From: CAJBVG01 sp943371235
Lineage (GTDB): Bacteria; Bacteroidota; Bacteroidia; Sphingobacteriales; Sphingobacteriaceae
Direction of reading: 5' to 3'
Assembly: GCA_943371235.1 (NCBI GenBank)
Contig: CALRTZ010000001.1
Span: forward strand, 1-64,000
DNA: 64,000 nucleotides
Positions 33,019-42,305 of the stretch are shown here, piece after piece. The notes under the pieces are model-generated. The model searched no databases. It worked only from the letters and a program-made list of their open reading frames with translations, and was not told where the DNA came from. Position numbers and translations under genes: made by a program. Position 1 is the stretch's first letter, and each line of letters opens with the position of its first letter.

Positions 33019-34182
33019 TTAGTATACAATATTAAACTTAACCTTAAACTTGCTTGATTTAAACTTCTTTTTGTTTATAACTGATTTTAGAAATTCGTCC
33101 ATAAATTCTAAATGGTTAATATAACTTTTGAGTTGATTCTCTAGCTCTATCTTATCCGGAACAGATATTTCATCTTTTAAAAAATACCGAGTAAAAAAGA
33201 TCGAAGTATAACTTTCATGTGCAAAATCTATTTTGGGTGAAACGTAATAGGTATTTGCAAGGTTAGAATGCTCAAAAAAAGGAAACTTATTATTTTTAGG
33301 TTCATTTGCCAACATCAAAATAGGAATTTCAAATTTTTCTGCTTTTGTTTTTAGTGCATCATACACAAAGGGCCATTTGTCTTTTATTTCAGCATCGTTT
33401 GTTTTAGGCTCTATGGTGGTTTCCATCGAAATAAATGCTTCCACCCATTGTGTTTCGTGTAAATAACACCAGCCAACTTGGGCTCCCCAACTATGTCCAA
33501 TGTATATTAATGGAATGTTACCAGCTATATTTCTTGCATAATTAGTTAAGGTTTTAATTCCATTAAAATCTGCTTTTACCGATTCTTCTAAGCCATAAAT
33601 TTGATTTACATATGGAAGATGAAAATTGGCGGCAATAAAAATATAACCTCTCGAGGCAAAGTATTCTGCCATAGCAACGTTTTCAATAGAAGATCCTTGG
33701 GTTCCATGATGGTAAATAATTACAGGGTACTTTTTGTTTTTAGTTAAACTAGCACTTTTACTTTTCAATTTCAACTGACTTAATTTGCCAATTAGATCAG
33801 CCTCCATCAATCCAATATAATTTATCTCTTCACCTGTTTCTATGTTATATTTAAAAACAGTTTCGTAAATGGAGTTAGAAAATTGGGCAACTAAATTCTG
33901 CTGAGTTAATTTAAGATTCGAAGTAGAGTTTCCTAAAATCAATTCATTGTAACTAAGTTGTTCTCCTTTTATTTCAGATTCAAGTGGGTGCCAAATACGA
34001 ATAAACATAGGAGCTTTGCCACTATAGCCAAATTGCTCATAGATGCTATTTTCTATGTATAATAGGTCTTCTGTATAGCCAACATGGTATTTACCCAATG
34101 GCATATAATCATATATGCTGGTTTGAGCAATACATTGTAAACTAATGCATATAGTAACTATTAGTATTGAAAATAATTTCAT
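33019..34182 (-). CDS. Alpha/beta hydrolase, exported
   Basis: 387 residues with a signal peptide (FSILIVTICISLQCIAQ). The hydrolase fold shows the oxyanion strand YPVIIYHHGTQGSSIEN, ASRGYIFIAANFHL and the nucleophile elbow IYIGHSWGAQVG (Ser in GHSWG). The candidate acid and base lie near PILMLANEPKNNKF and DFAHESYTSIFF. The arrangement resembles platelet-activating-factor acetylhydrolase-like enzymes. Substrate unknown. The C-terminus is a short lysine-rich tail. Confidence 0.75.
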   Translation of the reverse strand: MKLFSILIVTICISLQCIAQTSIYDYMPLGKYHVGYTEDLLYIENSIYEQFGYSGKAPMFIRIWHPLESEIKGEQLSYNELILGNSTSNLKLTQQNLVAQFSNSIYETVFKYNIETGEEINYIGLMEADLIGKLSQLKLKSKSASLTKNKKYPVIIYHHGTQGSSIENVAMAEYFASRGYIFIAANFHLPYVNQIYGLEESVKADFNGIKTLTNYARNIAGNIPLIYIGHSWGAQVGWCYLHETQWVEAFISMETTIEPKTNDAEIKDKWPFVYDALKTKAEKFEIPILMLANEPKNNKFPFFEHSNLANTYYVSPKIDFAHESYTSIFFTRYFLKDEISVPDKIELENQLKSYINHLEFMDEFLKSVINKKKFKSSKFKVKFNIVY

Positions 34183-34223
34183 TAGAATTTACAAATAATA
34201 TTGAATTTTATTCATATTAATAT

Positions 34224-34595
34224 TTATAATGATGCTGCTTTCAGCTTTTCATTATAAATATAAGAAACAATTACAATTGCAAAAACAGGTACCATTACTA
34301 ACATTCCATTGTTCCAGCCATCCACCATTAAATTAGAATATACTGCTCCTATTAAATCGAACACTAAGCCTGCATAAGCCCATTCCTTAATTTTATCGAA
34401 CTTTGGAATTAAAATAGCAATACATCCTAATAATTTTGCTACCCCTATAAACGGGATAAAATAAGTAGGATAGCCTAAATGAGTAATAAATTGCACAGCT
34501 TCTGGCACCATCATAATGTCGGGAATCGACGAAAAGGCCATAAATGCTGCGAATAATAAGGTACTCGACCAGTAAATAATTTTTTGATTCTTCAT
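34224..34595 (-). CDS. DoxX-like small membrane protein
   Basis: 123 residues with four hydrophobic helices. The DoxX-like signature is IIYWSSTLLFAAFMAFSSIP at the N-terminus, FIPFIGVAKLLGCIAILIPKF in the middle and EWAYAGLVFDLIGAVYSNLM after it. The family sits in the membrane; its role is unsettled. Stands alone, 41 bp upstream of the hydrolase gene on the same strand. Confidence 0.78.
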   Translation of the reverse strand: MKNQKIIYWSSTLLFAAFMAFSSIPDIMMVPEAVQFITHLGYPTYFIPFIGVAKLLGCIAILIPKFDKIKEWAYAGLVFDLIGAVYSNLMVDGWNNGMLVMVPVFAIVIVSYIYNEKLKAASL

Positions 34596-34686
34596 AATTA
34601 CGAATAAGGTTTAGCAATATTTATATAAATATATATGCAACCATTCAGTTTCGCAAATTTATTTTAAAATAACATGCATTTATAAC

Positions 34687-34694
34687 TATCTTTA
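34687..34694 (+). promoter_or_regulatory. -7-like element upstream of the T9SS protein
   Basis: TATCTTTA (last base off consensus) 18 nt before the ATG at 34713 in the gap between divergent genes. Confidence 0.4.
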
Positions 34695-34712
34695 TTATTA
34701 TTGATTGAAAAA

Positions 34713-36011
34713 ATGAAAATAATTATTATTGTCATTTCCGTTATATTGTTTTCTAATAGCGCTTTCAGCCAAAAGACTTGGCAAAAGTCGTATGGTACTC
34801 CAAGCACTGATTTTCCAAGGCAAATGATTGCTCTTTCTAAAGGAGGTTATCTTTTTACTGGACAATCTTATACAACCGTTCCCGGAATCTATCACATTGC
34901 CTATTTAGCAAGAACAAATTCTATCGGAGACACTCTGTGGTCTAAAGAAATATTCCCAACTAAACCAGACTCTGGAATTGTAGGACTTAGTGTATACGAA
35001 GTAAGTTCTAACGAATATTTACTCGGTTGTTCTAAAACGCTCATCATGTATGATTCGATGGGTAATATACAATGGAGTAAAAAATTAAACACAAGTTTTT
35101 ATCAAATATTAGATTATAGAAATGCAGAAATAGTATATACTACGGGTTCCAGATTACTTAAAATAGATACTTCAGGAATTATAAAATTGACTTATAATTT
35201 CCCAAACTTTTATGGAACAAAAAAAGCAATAAAAAATGCCAAAGGTAACTTCTGTTATTTGTATCCCAATAACGGTTCAGTATACTTTAAAGAAGTAAAT
35301 TTTAATGGACAAATAGTGAGAGATCAACTAATAGGAGCAGGAAGTAATATTAATAATGGAATTCTAATACAGAATAGTAAAAGTCAATATGTGGAGGCCC
35401 ATGGAGGTGCGATAACTTATGTGATTAAATTTGATACAGCACTAAATATTATATCCGACAATTCGTATAATGGATTTAATGAATTAAGGGATATTTCTGA
35501 AACACCAGACAATGGATACATTTTAACTGGTAAGGATGATGATGATATAATATTTCTAAAAATTGATAGTAATAATCAACTGGAATATATCCGATGGTTA
35601 GTTAGATGGTTTTATGAAGAAGTTGCGGTTGACATACATGTTGATACTGATGGAGGCTTTGTAGTATTTGGTAGCGGCGGGAGAGCTGAACCGAATTTTA
35701 CTGATTATTTACTTGTAAAAACGAACAGCGATGCATCATTAAGCACCTCATTTTTATCGAACAAAAAACCAGATATTATTAATGTTTATCCTAATCCTGT
35801 TAAAGATAAAATTCATATAAATTCTATATCAAATATTAATGGAGAACTAAAATTATTTGACTATACAGGAAAATTGATTCTAGAAAAAAAAATAGAGGAT
35901 ATCAGGCATATAGAGGTAACTATTTCATCAATTCCTAAAGGTATATATACATTACAAATAGTTAACCAAAATAAAATGAATCCATATTTTGGCAAAATAC
36001 TCAAAGAATAA
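34713..36011 (+). CDS. Secreted protein with type IX sorting domain
   Basis: 432 residues from the ATG at 34713, which opens directly into a signal peptide (MKIIIIVISVILFSNSAFSQ). An in-frame TTG at 34701 is less likely. The body has repeats of the type SKGGYLFTGQSYTTVPG, TPDNGYILTGKDDDDI and TDGGFVVFGSGG, as in beta-propeller-like proteins of Bacteroidota. The C-terminal 80 residues are a type IX sorting domain: INVYPNPVKDKIHINSISN, LKLFDYTGKLILEKKI and SIPKGIYTLQIV. Ligand unknown. Confidence 0.82.
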   Translation: MKIIIIVISVILFSNSAFSQKTWQKSYGTPSTDFPRQMIALSKGGYLFTGQSYTTVPGIYHIAYLARTNSIGDTLWSKEIFPTKPDSGIVGLSVYEVSSNEYLLGCSKTLIMYDSMGNIQWSKKLNTSFYQILDYRNAEIVYTTGSRLLKIDTSGIIKLTYNFPNFYGTKKAIKNAKGNFCYLYPNNGSVYFKEVNFNGQIVRDQLIGAGSNINNGILIQNSKSQYVEAHGGAITYVIKFDTALNIISDNSYNGFNELRDISETPDNGYILTGKDDDDIIFLKIDSNNQLEYIRWLVRWFYEEVAVDIHVDTDGGFVVFGSGGRAEPNFTDYLLVKTNSDASLSTSFLSNKKPDIINVYPNPVKDKIHINSISNINGELKLFDYTGKLILEKKIEDIRHIEVTISSIPKGIYTLQIVNQNKMNPYFGKILKE

Positions 36012-36025
36012 TTTTTGTGAAATAT

Positions 36026-37150
36026 TTACTTTTTTATCAATATCTCATTTAAGATCATCTCCGACTCTGCCTTCAATGTACCAAGAGTACCGCCATACGT
36101 ATATTTTTCATAGCCCAAAAAGTACAAGCCTTGCTCCTCTTCTACGGCAACCTTATTAGCTGGTTCTCCATTCTCAATAAATAATGTATCCTTTGCTACA
36201 ATAAAATCTTTTAAACTTGCGGTGTAACCAGTAGCTAATAACAATACATCATATTTTTCTGAAATACCATTTGTAAATACTACTCCATTTTCAGTAAGTG
36301 ATGCAATGCCTTTGCGTACTTTTATTTCACCCGATTTTATTTTAGCGACCGTACCAATATCAATAGTAGGAGTTTTGCCAAACACTCTTCGCATTTTAGC
36401 AGGTGGAATGTTCGAAATAGGGATTCCATATTTTCTTAAATTACCGAACGCTAATTTACCAGATAAAGAACCAATCCAGTCGCCAATTATAAATGGTAAC
36501 TTATTTAGTTTATTAGCCGTTAATTGCACCGATCGTCCGAGGAAATCTCTAGGAACAATAGCGATTTCGCTACGCACAGAAATACTCACATCAATTTTGT
36601 GTTCTGCTAAATCTAGAGCCAACTCGGCACCAGTATTACCCATTCCTACCACTAATACTTTCTTGCCTAAAAATGCTTGTGCATTCTTGTAGGTAGAGGC
36701 GTGTACAATTTCTCCTTTAAATAATTCTGCACCTTTCCATGTGGGTATTGTAGGGACTCTATTTAATCCACACGCAACCACTACATTTTTTGCAGTATAT
36801 ATTTTGCCGTTACTGCATTCAACTGTCCAATTGTTATCTAATTTTTTAACACTTGTTACGGTAGAATTGAATTCGGGCTTTATGTCAAATTTTTCTATGT
36901 ACGAATTAAAATAGGCTATCAACTGAAATTTAGAAATGTATTGAGGGTAATGTTCAGGAAAATCAAGATAAGGCAAACATGATAATTCTTTTACCGTATG
37001 TAAATGCAATCGATCATAATGCTGATGCCATTTAGATCCTACCCTATCGGCTTGTTCTAATATTACATAGCTTAAGCCTGCTTGCTTAAATCGAGCAGCC
37101 ATTGCAAGTCCAGAAGGACCAGCGCCTATTATAATATTTTCTGTATTCAT
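36026..37150 (-). CDS. Flavin-containing monooxygenase-like oxidoreductase
   Basis: 374 residues. FAD-binding GAGPSG (8-13) with Glu32 in VILEQADRVGSKW, FAD/NADPH linker, NADPH-binding VLVVGMGNTGAELALDLAEH (about 164-183) and the conserved LLLATGYTASLKDF (about 302-315). This is the layout of YUCCA/FMO-type single-chain monooxygenases, which hydroxylate soft nucleophiles or oxidise ketones. The substrate is unknown. One base separates it from the stop side of the upstream Xaa-Pro peptidase gene, so they share a transcript. Confidence 0.85.
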   Translation of the reverse strand: MNTENIIIGAGPSGLAMAARFKQAGLSYVILEQADRVGSKWHQHYDRLHLHTVKELSCLPYLDFPEHYPQYISKFQLIAYFNSYIEKFDIKPEFNSTVTSVKKLDNNWTVECSNGKIYTAKNVVVACGLNRVPTIPTWKGAELFKGEIVHASTYKNAQAFLGKKVLVVGMGNTGAELALDLAEHKIDVSISVRSEIAIVPRDFLGRSVQLTANKLNKLPFIIGDWIGSLSGKLAFGNLRKYGIPISNIPPAKMRRVFGKTPTIDIGTVAKIKSGEIKVRKGIASLTENGVVFTNGISEKYDVLLLATGYTASLKDFIVAKDTLFIENGEPANKVAVEEEQGLYFLGYEKYTYGGTLGTLKAESEMILNEILIKK

Positions 37151-38428
37151 TTAGTTTTTCTTCACCACCTTGGTAAGATTTACATTCGTTCCATTTTTCA
37201 CTAAGAAATTATCTTCAATTCTAACTCCACCAATATTTTTCCATTTTTCTACTTCTGTCCAATTTACTTCCTCTTTAAATTTTTCTTGAACTTTTACATT
37301 ATTCAAAATAGAAGCAATAAAATAACAACCAGGCTCAACCGTTACCAAATTATTTTCTTCCAATTCTAAATCAATTCTCAAGCGTGCTCCAAAGTAAGTT
37401 TTAGGATGTGTGTTTTCTTCTTGTCCTGCATCTCTAACACGCAAGCCTACCAAGTGCCCTACACCGTGTGGGAAGAATAAGGATACCACTTCTTTCTCAA
37501 GCAAATCAGAATACGACCCTCTCAATATTCCTAATTGCAATAAGCCTTCGGTAATAATATGCGCAGCTTTGGTATGTACATCTCTCCATTGCACTCCAAC
37601 CATACACATGGCTGCACATTCTGTATACGCCTTCAATACTAGGTCATACAAATCTTTATGTTGCCCTGTCATATTTCCCGACGAGAAATACGTACGAGTA
37701 ATGTCCACACAATAATCAAAAATATCTGCCCCTGCATCTACCAATACAAACTCATTATCTAATACCACTCTGTTAGTTGGCAAGGCGTGTAATATTGCCG
37801 AGTTAGTTCCTGCTCCTACAATGCTATCATAGGGTGTGGTATGCGAGCCTCTTCTGTATATCTCTGTCTCGTAAATTAGTTGAATTTCTTTTTCGGTAAT
37901 TCCTGGACGAATGGCTTCTGCAATTTTCTGATAACCAAAATTGGCAATGTCGGCCAATTGTGTAATCAGTTTTACCTCCGATTCGTCTTTTTTTCTTCGC
38001 TCACGGTCTAGGGCTTTTCGTAAATCGAATGCTTTGCCATTTACAAAAACAGCCTGACCTAATTCATAGCGATCAGCAAATTTTTGAGCATCTAAAAACG
38101 TTGTTAATTCAGAAACATTTTTACCAGGTTGCGAAACCAATAAATCAGTACGTTCGCCCTCCCAAATCATTTCTTCGGGATTAATATCTAATTGAAATTC
38201 TATCCAGCCTAAATCTTTCGAGTATATAACCACTTCTGATTCTCTACGTCGCCCTGTTAACCAATAATAAGCCGGATGAGGAATAAAAGTATAGGTTTGA
38301 TCGAGTCCGCCTGGTTTAGAGATTGGCTCGCCAGAATAAACTAGAACTGCTTCGTTCGCATTTAGAATTGCATCCCAAGCTTGGGCTACTTTTGCTCTTC
38401 TTTGTTGTATATCTGAAATTGTGAACAT
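37151..38428 (-). CDS. pepP: Xaa-Pro aminopeptidase (M24B)
   Basis: 425 residues from the ATG at 38428 (MFTISDIQQRRAKVAQAWDA). A longer frame reaches 38491, but its first 21 codons read through the heptamer repeat (NSQFTIHNSQF), so the shorter start is preferred. The N-terminal creatinase-like domain is followed by the pita-bread peptidase: VLVDAGADIFDYCVDITRTY (metal Asp pair), FFPHGVGHLVGLRVRDAGQE (metal His) and the two Glu in LVTVEPGCYF and GVRIEDNF. It removes N-terminal residues ahead of proline, with two Mn ions. Confidence 0.9.
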   Translation of the reverse strand: MFTISDIQQRRAKVAQAWDAILNANEAVLVYSGEPISKPGGLDQTYTFIPHPAYYWLTGRRRESEVVIYSKDLGWIEFQLDINPEEMIWEGERTDLLVSQPGKNVSELTTFLDAQKFADRYELGQAVFVNGKAFDLRKALDRERRKKDESEVKLITQLADIANFGYQKIAEAIRPGITEKEIQLIYETEIYRRGSHTTPYDSIVGAGTNSAILHALPTNRVVLDNEFVLVDAGADIFDYCVDITRTYFSSGNMTGQHKDLYDLVLKAYTECAAMCMVGVQWRDVHTKAAHIITEGLLQLGILRGSYSDLLEKEVVSLFFPHGVGHLVGLRVRDAGQEENTHPKTYFGARLRIDLELEENNLVTVEPGCYFIASILNNVKVQEKFKEEVNWTEVEKWKNIGGVRIEDNFLVKNGTNVNLTKVVKKN

Positions 38429-38433
38429 CTTGA

Positions 38434-38468
38434 TGAATTGTGAATTGTGAATTGTGAATTGTGAATTT
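38434..38468. repeat. Heptamer array, TGAATTG type, single arm
   Basis: Five consecutive 7-nt words TGAATTG, the last TGAATTT, between the prenyltransferase stop (38499) and the peptidase start (38428). Unlike other loci, no inverted second arm is present. On the peptidase strand the array is open in the frame of its gene, which creates the false N-terminal extension. Confidence 0.9.
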
Positions 38469-38498
38469 AGTGCAAATTTAAAAATTTTCAAAGGAAAA

Positions 38499-39404
38499 CT
38501 ATATTGAATAAGCTATAAGATAAAGTAGATATTCGGCGAAGAAGAACCACCAGAAACGTTTGTAGAATTTTTGGATGGAGCTGTGTTTATTAAGATCAAT
38601 GCTTAGGGCATTTAAAATGAATAATGCTACTAATAAAATGTGGCCATAAAATAATACGAATAACTCCGTGCTGATATTTGAACTTTTTTGAAGCTCTTGG
38701 AATTTCATGTAAATGGTAAAAAAGTATGCAATAGACACTAAAACGTTTCCCGTAATTAAGGCCGATTTAGTTGAGTATACAATGGCAAGCGTACGAATGT
38801 TAAACTTTTTATCGCCTTCTATATCTGTTAAATCTTTGAACCAAGAAATGCCGATGCTAAATACCACGATAAATAATGTAAGTATTTTCACATTTAAAGG
38901 CATTTCAATTACATCATTTACCAAATAATTAAATACTAAGAAGCCTCCCGCGTTTAATAAAATTCCTCGTACAATGGAAATAGAAATAGCCGCGCTTATA
39001 TGGTGTTTTTTTAGATATATAGGTGGCATGGAATAAGCCCAGCCTATGCCTGTAGCTAGTAAAATGATGATGAATAAATAAAATGAAATATAAGCTGATA
39101 ACAGCAGGCTTAATACCAATGAAGTTAGTACTATTATTTTAGCTTGTTTAATAGTTAATACACCAGATGGAATGGGTAAATAGGGTTTGTTTATATGATC
39201 AATTTCTACATCGGCAATCTGATTAATGCCTACAATAAAAACATTACAACATATGCCCAACACTAATGCCAGCAATAGGTATGGAAGGTATAAGCTTTCT
39301 CTGTTATTACAAACTATTACATACAGAGTATAAATACTAATTACACTCCCAATTATAGTATGTGGTCTGCTAAAACGCCAAAGTATGTTTAAGGTTTTCA
39401 TCAT
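38499..39404 (-). CDS. Homogentisate-type prenyltransferase (UbiA family)
   Basis: 301 residues with eight to nine membrane helices. The first Asp-rich loop is NQIADVEIDHINKPYLPIPS (about 60-79), the N-Q-x2-D-x3-D-x-I-N-K-P form characteristic of homogentisate phytyl/prenyltransferases. The second is WFKDLTDIEGDKKFNIRTLA (about 187-206). Likely reaction: transfer of a phytyl or polyprenyl chain to an aromatic acid. It overlaps the methyltransferase stop by one base (TAATG), an arrangement that suggests prenylation then methylation in one pathway. Confidence 0.82.
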   Translation of the reverse strand: MMKTLNILWRFSRPHTIIGSVISIYTLYVIVCNNRESLYLPYLLLALVLGICCNVFIVGINQIADVEIDHINKPYLPIPSGVLTIKQAKIIVLTSLVLSLLLSAYISFYLFIIILLATGIGWAYSMPPIYLKKHHISAAISISIVRGILLNAGGFLVFNYLVNDVIEMPLNVKILTLFIVVFSIGISWFKDLTDIEGDKKFNIRTLAIVYSTKSALITGNVLVSIAYFFTIYMKFQELQKSSNISTELFVLFYGHILLVALFILNALSIDLNKHSSIQKFYKRFWWFFFAEYLLYLIAYSI

Positions 39405-40117
39405 TATTTTTGAATGAGTTCTATCACTACTAAAGAACTAATTCCTTTTTTCAAATTAATTACATTTACATTTTTCATATCAGAACACATTTTTTTATAC
39501 GTACTTAAACTTCTCGATTTCAATACCGACACTACTCCATCAAAAGTAATAGATACTATATTTATGGGTATTAAATACGTAAACAATATTCGTTTCCATG
39601 AAAATGGTTTTACAAATGGATTAAACAAAAGCACTCCAAGTGTAGTAAGTGTTAATACTTTTACTAGAAAAAAGAAAGTAGGCTCTAGAATTTCTACTAT
39701 ATACAAATTTGCATTTGCAGCATTGCATTTTTGCAAAATATTTTTTTTATCAGCATCTGTAAAATGATGAAAGGCATTGTACATGGTATACGTAATTCCT
39801 TCTTCAAATTTGATATTCAAAACATCAATGCTCTCCTCAATATATAAAACATTAGCTTGTTTGCTGAAATTTAAGTTTGGATATTTATCACTTAAGCGTA
39901 AGTTGGTATAATTTTTAGACTCAGAAAAAATACTAATTGCTGGCTCTCCGCTGCCCGAACACAAATCATACATTACAGCTTTATTATGTACTTGTTTGTT
40001 TAAAAAATCAATAAAGTTTCGGTAAATATTAAACTTCGCTACAACAAAACCAATATAATCTGTTTGGAAATTTCTGAATAATGGTGGGAACCAATTATAA
40101 TCCTCAAGCTCTTTCAT
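39404..40117 (-). CDS. SAM-dependent methyltransferase-like protein
   Basis: 237 residues. Motif I is YDLCSGSGEPAISIF (about 50-64). YTMYNAFHHFTDADKKNI (about 108-125) matches the post-II AFHHF element of class I methyltransferases. Residues 140-190 contain two hydrophobic stretches (FFLVKVLTLTTLGVLLFNPF and ILFTYLIPINIVSITF), so the protein is probably membrane-associated and may act on a lipid-soluble substrate, such as the product of the adjacent prenyltransferase. That link is inference. Confidence 0.75.
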   Translation of the reverse strand: MKELEDYNWFPPLFRNFQTDYIGFVVAKFNIYRNFIDFLNKQVHNKAVMYDLCSGSGEPAISIFSESKNYTNLRLSDKYPNLNFSKQANVLYIEESIDVLNIKFEEGITYTMYNAFHHFTDADKKNILQKCNAANANLYIVEILEPTFFFLVKVLTLTTLGVLLFNPFVKPFSWKRILFTYLIPINIVSITFDGVVSVLKSRSLSTYKKMCSDMKNVNVINLKKGISSLVVIELIQK

Positions 40118-40134
40118 CCAAATTAGAAATAAAA

Positions 40135-41073
40135 TTATTTATATTGATGATGAAGAACAGCGCTACCTTGTTTAATCCCTCGCTCTGTAAACACCCTGTC
40201 TATTTGTTGTTGCATTACTGCTTTTTTCATCCCCCAGTTGGGTGCAATTAACATGTCCTGGTCTGATAGGCCAAACAACCTTTGAATAACAACATCATCA
40301 CGCATCAATGGGATAAACTCACACAAAAAATCAGTATACTCTTCTAAGCTAAACAATTTAAAAGGATTTCTCTTATACATTACTCCCATAATGGACCCTT
40401 CTACAACGTGCAAATGGTGTAATTTTACAAATTTTATTTGTTTGTGTTTATTAATCACTTCTGCATATTTCAACATCATTTCTTTGGTTTCCCATGGGAA
40501 ACCAAAAATAGTATGCACACAAACTTCTACTTTCGAATTTTCAAATAAAGTCAATGCTTGCTCTAAATCTTCATGTGTACAACCTCTATTTATTTTTGCA
40601 AGTGTTTCGTTGTAAATAGATTCCATGCCCATTTCAATATCCACATCATATCTATCCGTATAACTCTCTAATAACTTCACTTTCTCAGCATCAATACAAT
40701 CTGGCCGTGTGCCAATAGATAAACCTACAATGTCCTCTGTGTAATACGACAATGCTTCGTCGTACATCGCTTTTAAATAATGAGTAGGAGCGTATGTATT
40801 AGTATTCGGTTGAAAATATACTATAAACTTATCCGCCTTATAACCTTCTCTAGCCCTCTTTACGCCTATTTCCATTTGCTCAGCAATTGTAGGTTGCTTA
40901 CGTGCTGTATCTGGTGTAAATGAATCTACGTTGCAATACGTACATCCTCCATATCCTTTGCTTCCATCTCTATTGGGGCATGTAAATCCTCCATCAACAA
41001 TTACCTTATAGATTCGTTGCCCTTTGTATTTCTTACTTAAGTGTTCGCTGTATGAGTTGTAGCCTCTTTCCAT
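40135..41073 (-). CDS. TIGR01212-family radical SAM protein (YhcC/YtqA-like)
   Basis: 312 residues. The iron-sulfur site is in GGFTCPNRDGSKGYGGCTYC (residues 28-47): the first Cys is followed by a CxxC after 10 residues, the long spacing specific to this family. SIGTRPDCIDAEKVKLLESY and VEMGMES-like VDIEMGMESIYNETLAKINR follow, with HTIFGFPWET and KLHHLHVVEGS. The chemistry is uncharacterised for this family. It is 17 bp upstream of the methyltransferase and may be co-transcribed. Confidence 0.88.
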   Translation of the reverse strand: MERGYNSYSEHLSKKYKGQRIYKVIVDGGFTCPNRDGSKGYGGCTYCNVDSFTPDTARKQPTIAEQMEIGVKRAREGYKADKFIVYFQPNTNTYAPTHYLKAMYDEALSYYTEDIVGLSIGTRPDCIDAEKVKLLESYTDRYDVDIEMGMESIYNETLAKINRGCTHEDLEQALTLFENSKVEVCVHTIFGFPWETKEMMLKYAEVINKHKQIKFVKLHHLHVVEGSIMGVMYKRNPFKLFSLEEYTDFLCEFIPLMRDDVVIQRLFGLSDQDMLIAPNWGMKKAVMQQQIDRVFTERGIKQGSAVLHHQYK

Positions 41074-41080
41074 TAGTAGA

Positions 41081-41154
41081 TAGTCGTTAGTATTTAGTAG
41101 TTAGTCGTTAGAAAGTAGTCAATTCTAATGACTAAAGACTAGTATCTAGTGTCT
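41081..41154. repeat. Heptamer palindrome, TAGTCGT type
   Basis: Left arm (from 41081) TAGTCGT TAGTATT TAGTAGT TAGTCGT TAGAAAG; right arm (41123-41154) CTAATGA CTAAAGA CTAGTAT CTAGTGT. The TAG/CTA triplet is kept at a 7-nt period while the other four bases vary. It fills the 86-bp gap between the outer-membrane protein and the radical SAM gene. Confidence 0.88.
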
Positions 41155-41159
41155 CAAAT

Positions 41160-42266
41160 TTATTTGCCTAGTGAAAAATTCTCTTTATAAGTTAAAAACA
41201 AACTGTTCGAAAATTCAAATGCAGGATCATCTAAATCGATGTAAGGTTCTAAACGTGCCGATATGCTAAAGTTTTTATAAATTTCGTAATCAGAAATCAA
41301 CCTAAAAAACAATAAATTTCTCGATGTTTGGTAGTAACCCACATTATTCATTTGCTCGCTGGTAGACCTATAAAGCGGTGCACCGTGTACTGCCACAAAA
41401 TCATTCCCTTTCCAATACGTTGTGCTAAAAGAAGTATGCCCAAATTTCCAACCAAGATTAGCCATTATGCCGTATCCATTGGATTTCGGGAATACTTTGG
41501 TGAAAGAAAAATCATTAAAACTCATGGCATGTACATCTGCAAATAAATAATGTTTAGGCTTTGCGTTATAATGATATTTTACTTGAACACCTATTGCTGT
41601 ATTCAAAAAAGTTTGCAAGGTTCTATCTGGTGTATCAATTTGCCCTCCTTTATGGTAAGCAAAAAATGTAAAAGGAATATTGACATCCCATGTATTATTT
41701 TTTTTAACTGTATAATCAACATGGAAACCTCCCGATACGGATTCTTGTATTGGAGAAATTTTATAAATCATATTCTCCCAATTTATCCAAGCATCAAAAC
41801 GTAAATTAGAATCGGTATATAAAAACTGATTCCCGAACTCTAAGTTATTCGTTATAATTCTGTCGTAATTATATATAGGTTCGGGCATTCTATGTGAGGC
41901 ATTTCCGTTTAATTGACCCGCAATAATTTGCCATTTCCCTGGGTGGTAATTAATTCTAAACGTAGGTTGCTCGTCATACAAACCACTTGCCCCATAATCT
42001 TTTCTTAAAAACAAGCCTGCTTCTAAACTTAAATCTTTTTTAGGGTTAAAACTGATGGTAGGTTGTAAGATCGAACCAAAATAAGTAAGTCCGTCGGCAT
42101 GCCTATTGAAGTACTCATAATTACGCATGTAATTAAAATTGTACACATTTAATTGCCACTTAGAACCCGTATATGCAGTATTATTTTCTAATAATGCATT
42201 GTCAACCTGACTAATTGCATTAAATGAACATAGAAAAATGAAAATAGAGATACCAATTGTTTTCAT
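41160..42266 (-). CDS. Outer-membrane beta-barrel protein, porin-like
   Basis: 368 residues with a signal peptide (MKTIGISIFIFLCSFNAISQ). The whole mature chain alternates aromatic and polar residues in strands: WQLNVYNFNYMRNYEYFNRH, LSLEAGLFLRKDYGAS, WQIIAGQLNGNASH, FGNQFLYTDSNLRFDAWIN, IGVQVKYHYNAKPKHYLFAD and SNSLFLTYKENFSLGK. This suggests 14-16 strands. No specific family recognised; transport or passive porin role is likely. It lies between the radical SAM gene and hemE, all leftward. Confidence 0.72.
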   Translation of the reverse strand: MKTIGISIFIFLCSFNAISQVDNALLENNTAYTGSKWQLNVYNFNYMRNYEYFNRHADGLTYFGSILQPTISFNPKKDLSLEAGLFLRKDYGASGLYDEQPTFRINYHPGKWQIIAGQLNGNASHRMPEPIYNYDRIITNNLEFGNQFLYTDSNLRFDAWINWENMIYKISPIQESVSGGFHVDYTVKKNNTWDVNIPFTFFAYHKGGQIDTPDRTLQTFLNTAIGVQVKYHYNAKPKHYLFADVHAMSFNDFSFTKVFPKSNGYGIMANLGWKFGHTSFSTTYWKGNDFVAVHGAPLYRSTSEQMNNVGYYQTSRNLLFFRLISDYEIYKNFSISARLEPYIDLDDPAFEFSNSLFLTYKENFSLGK

Positions 42267-42305
42267 TTTTCTAAGGTAAAGCTTTAAGCAATATTAAACA
42301 AACGC

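Noticed and set aside
38434..38468. Possible CRISPR array
   Set aside because: The 7-nt units are contiguous without spacers, and no cas genes are in the window.
38429..38491. N-terminal extension of the Xaa-Pro peptidase
   Set aside because: It is translated from the TGAATTG array (residues NSQFTIHNSQF) and has no counterpart in the family; the ATG at 38428 fits.
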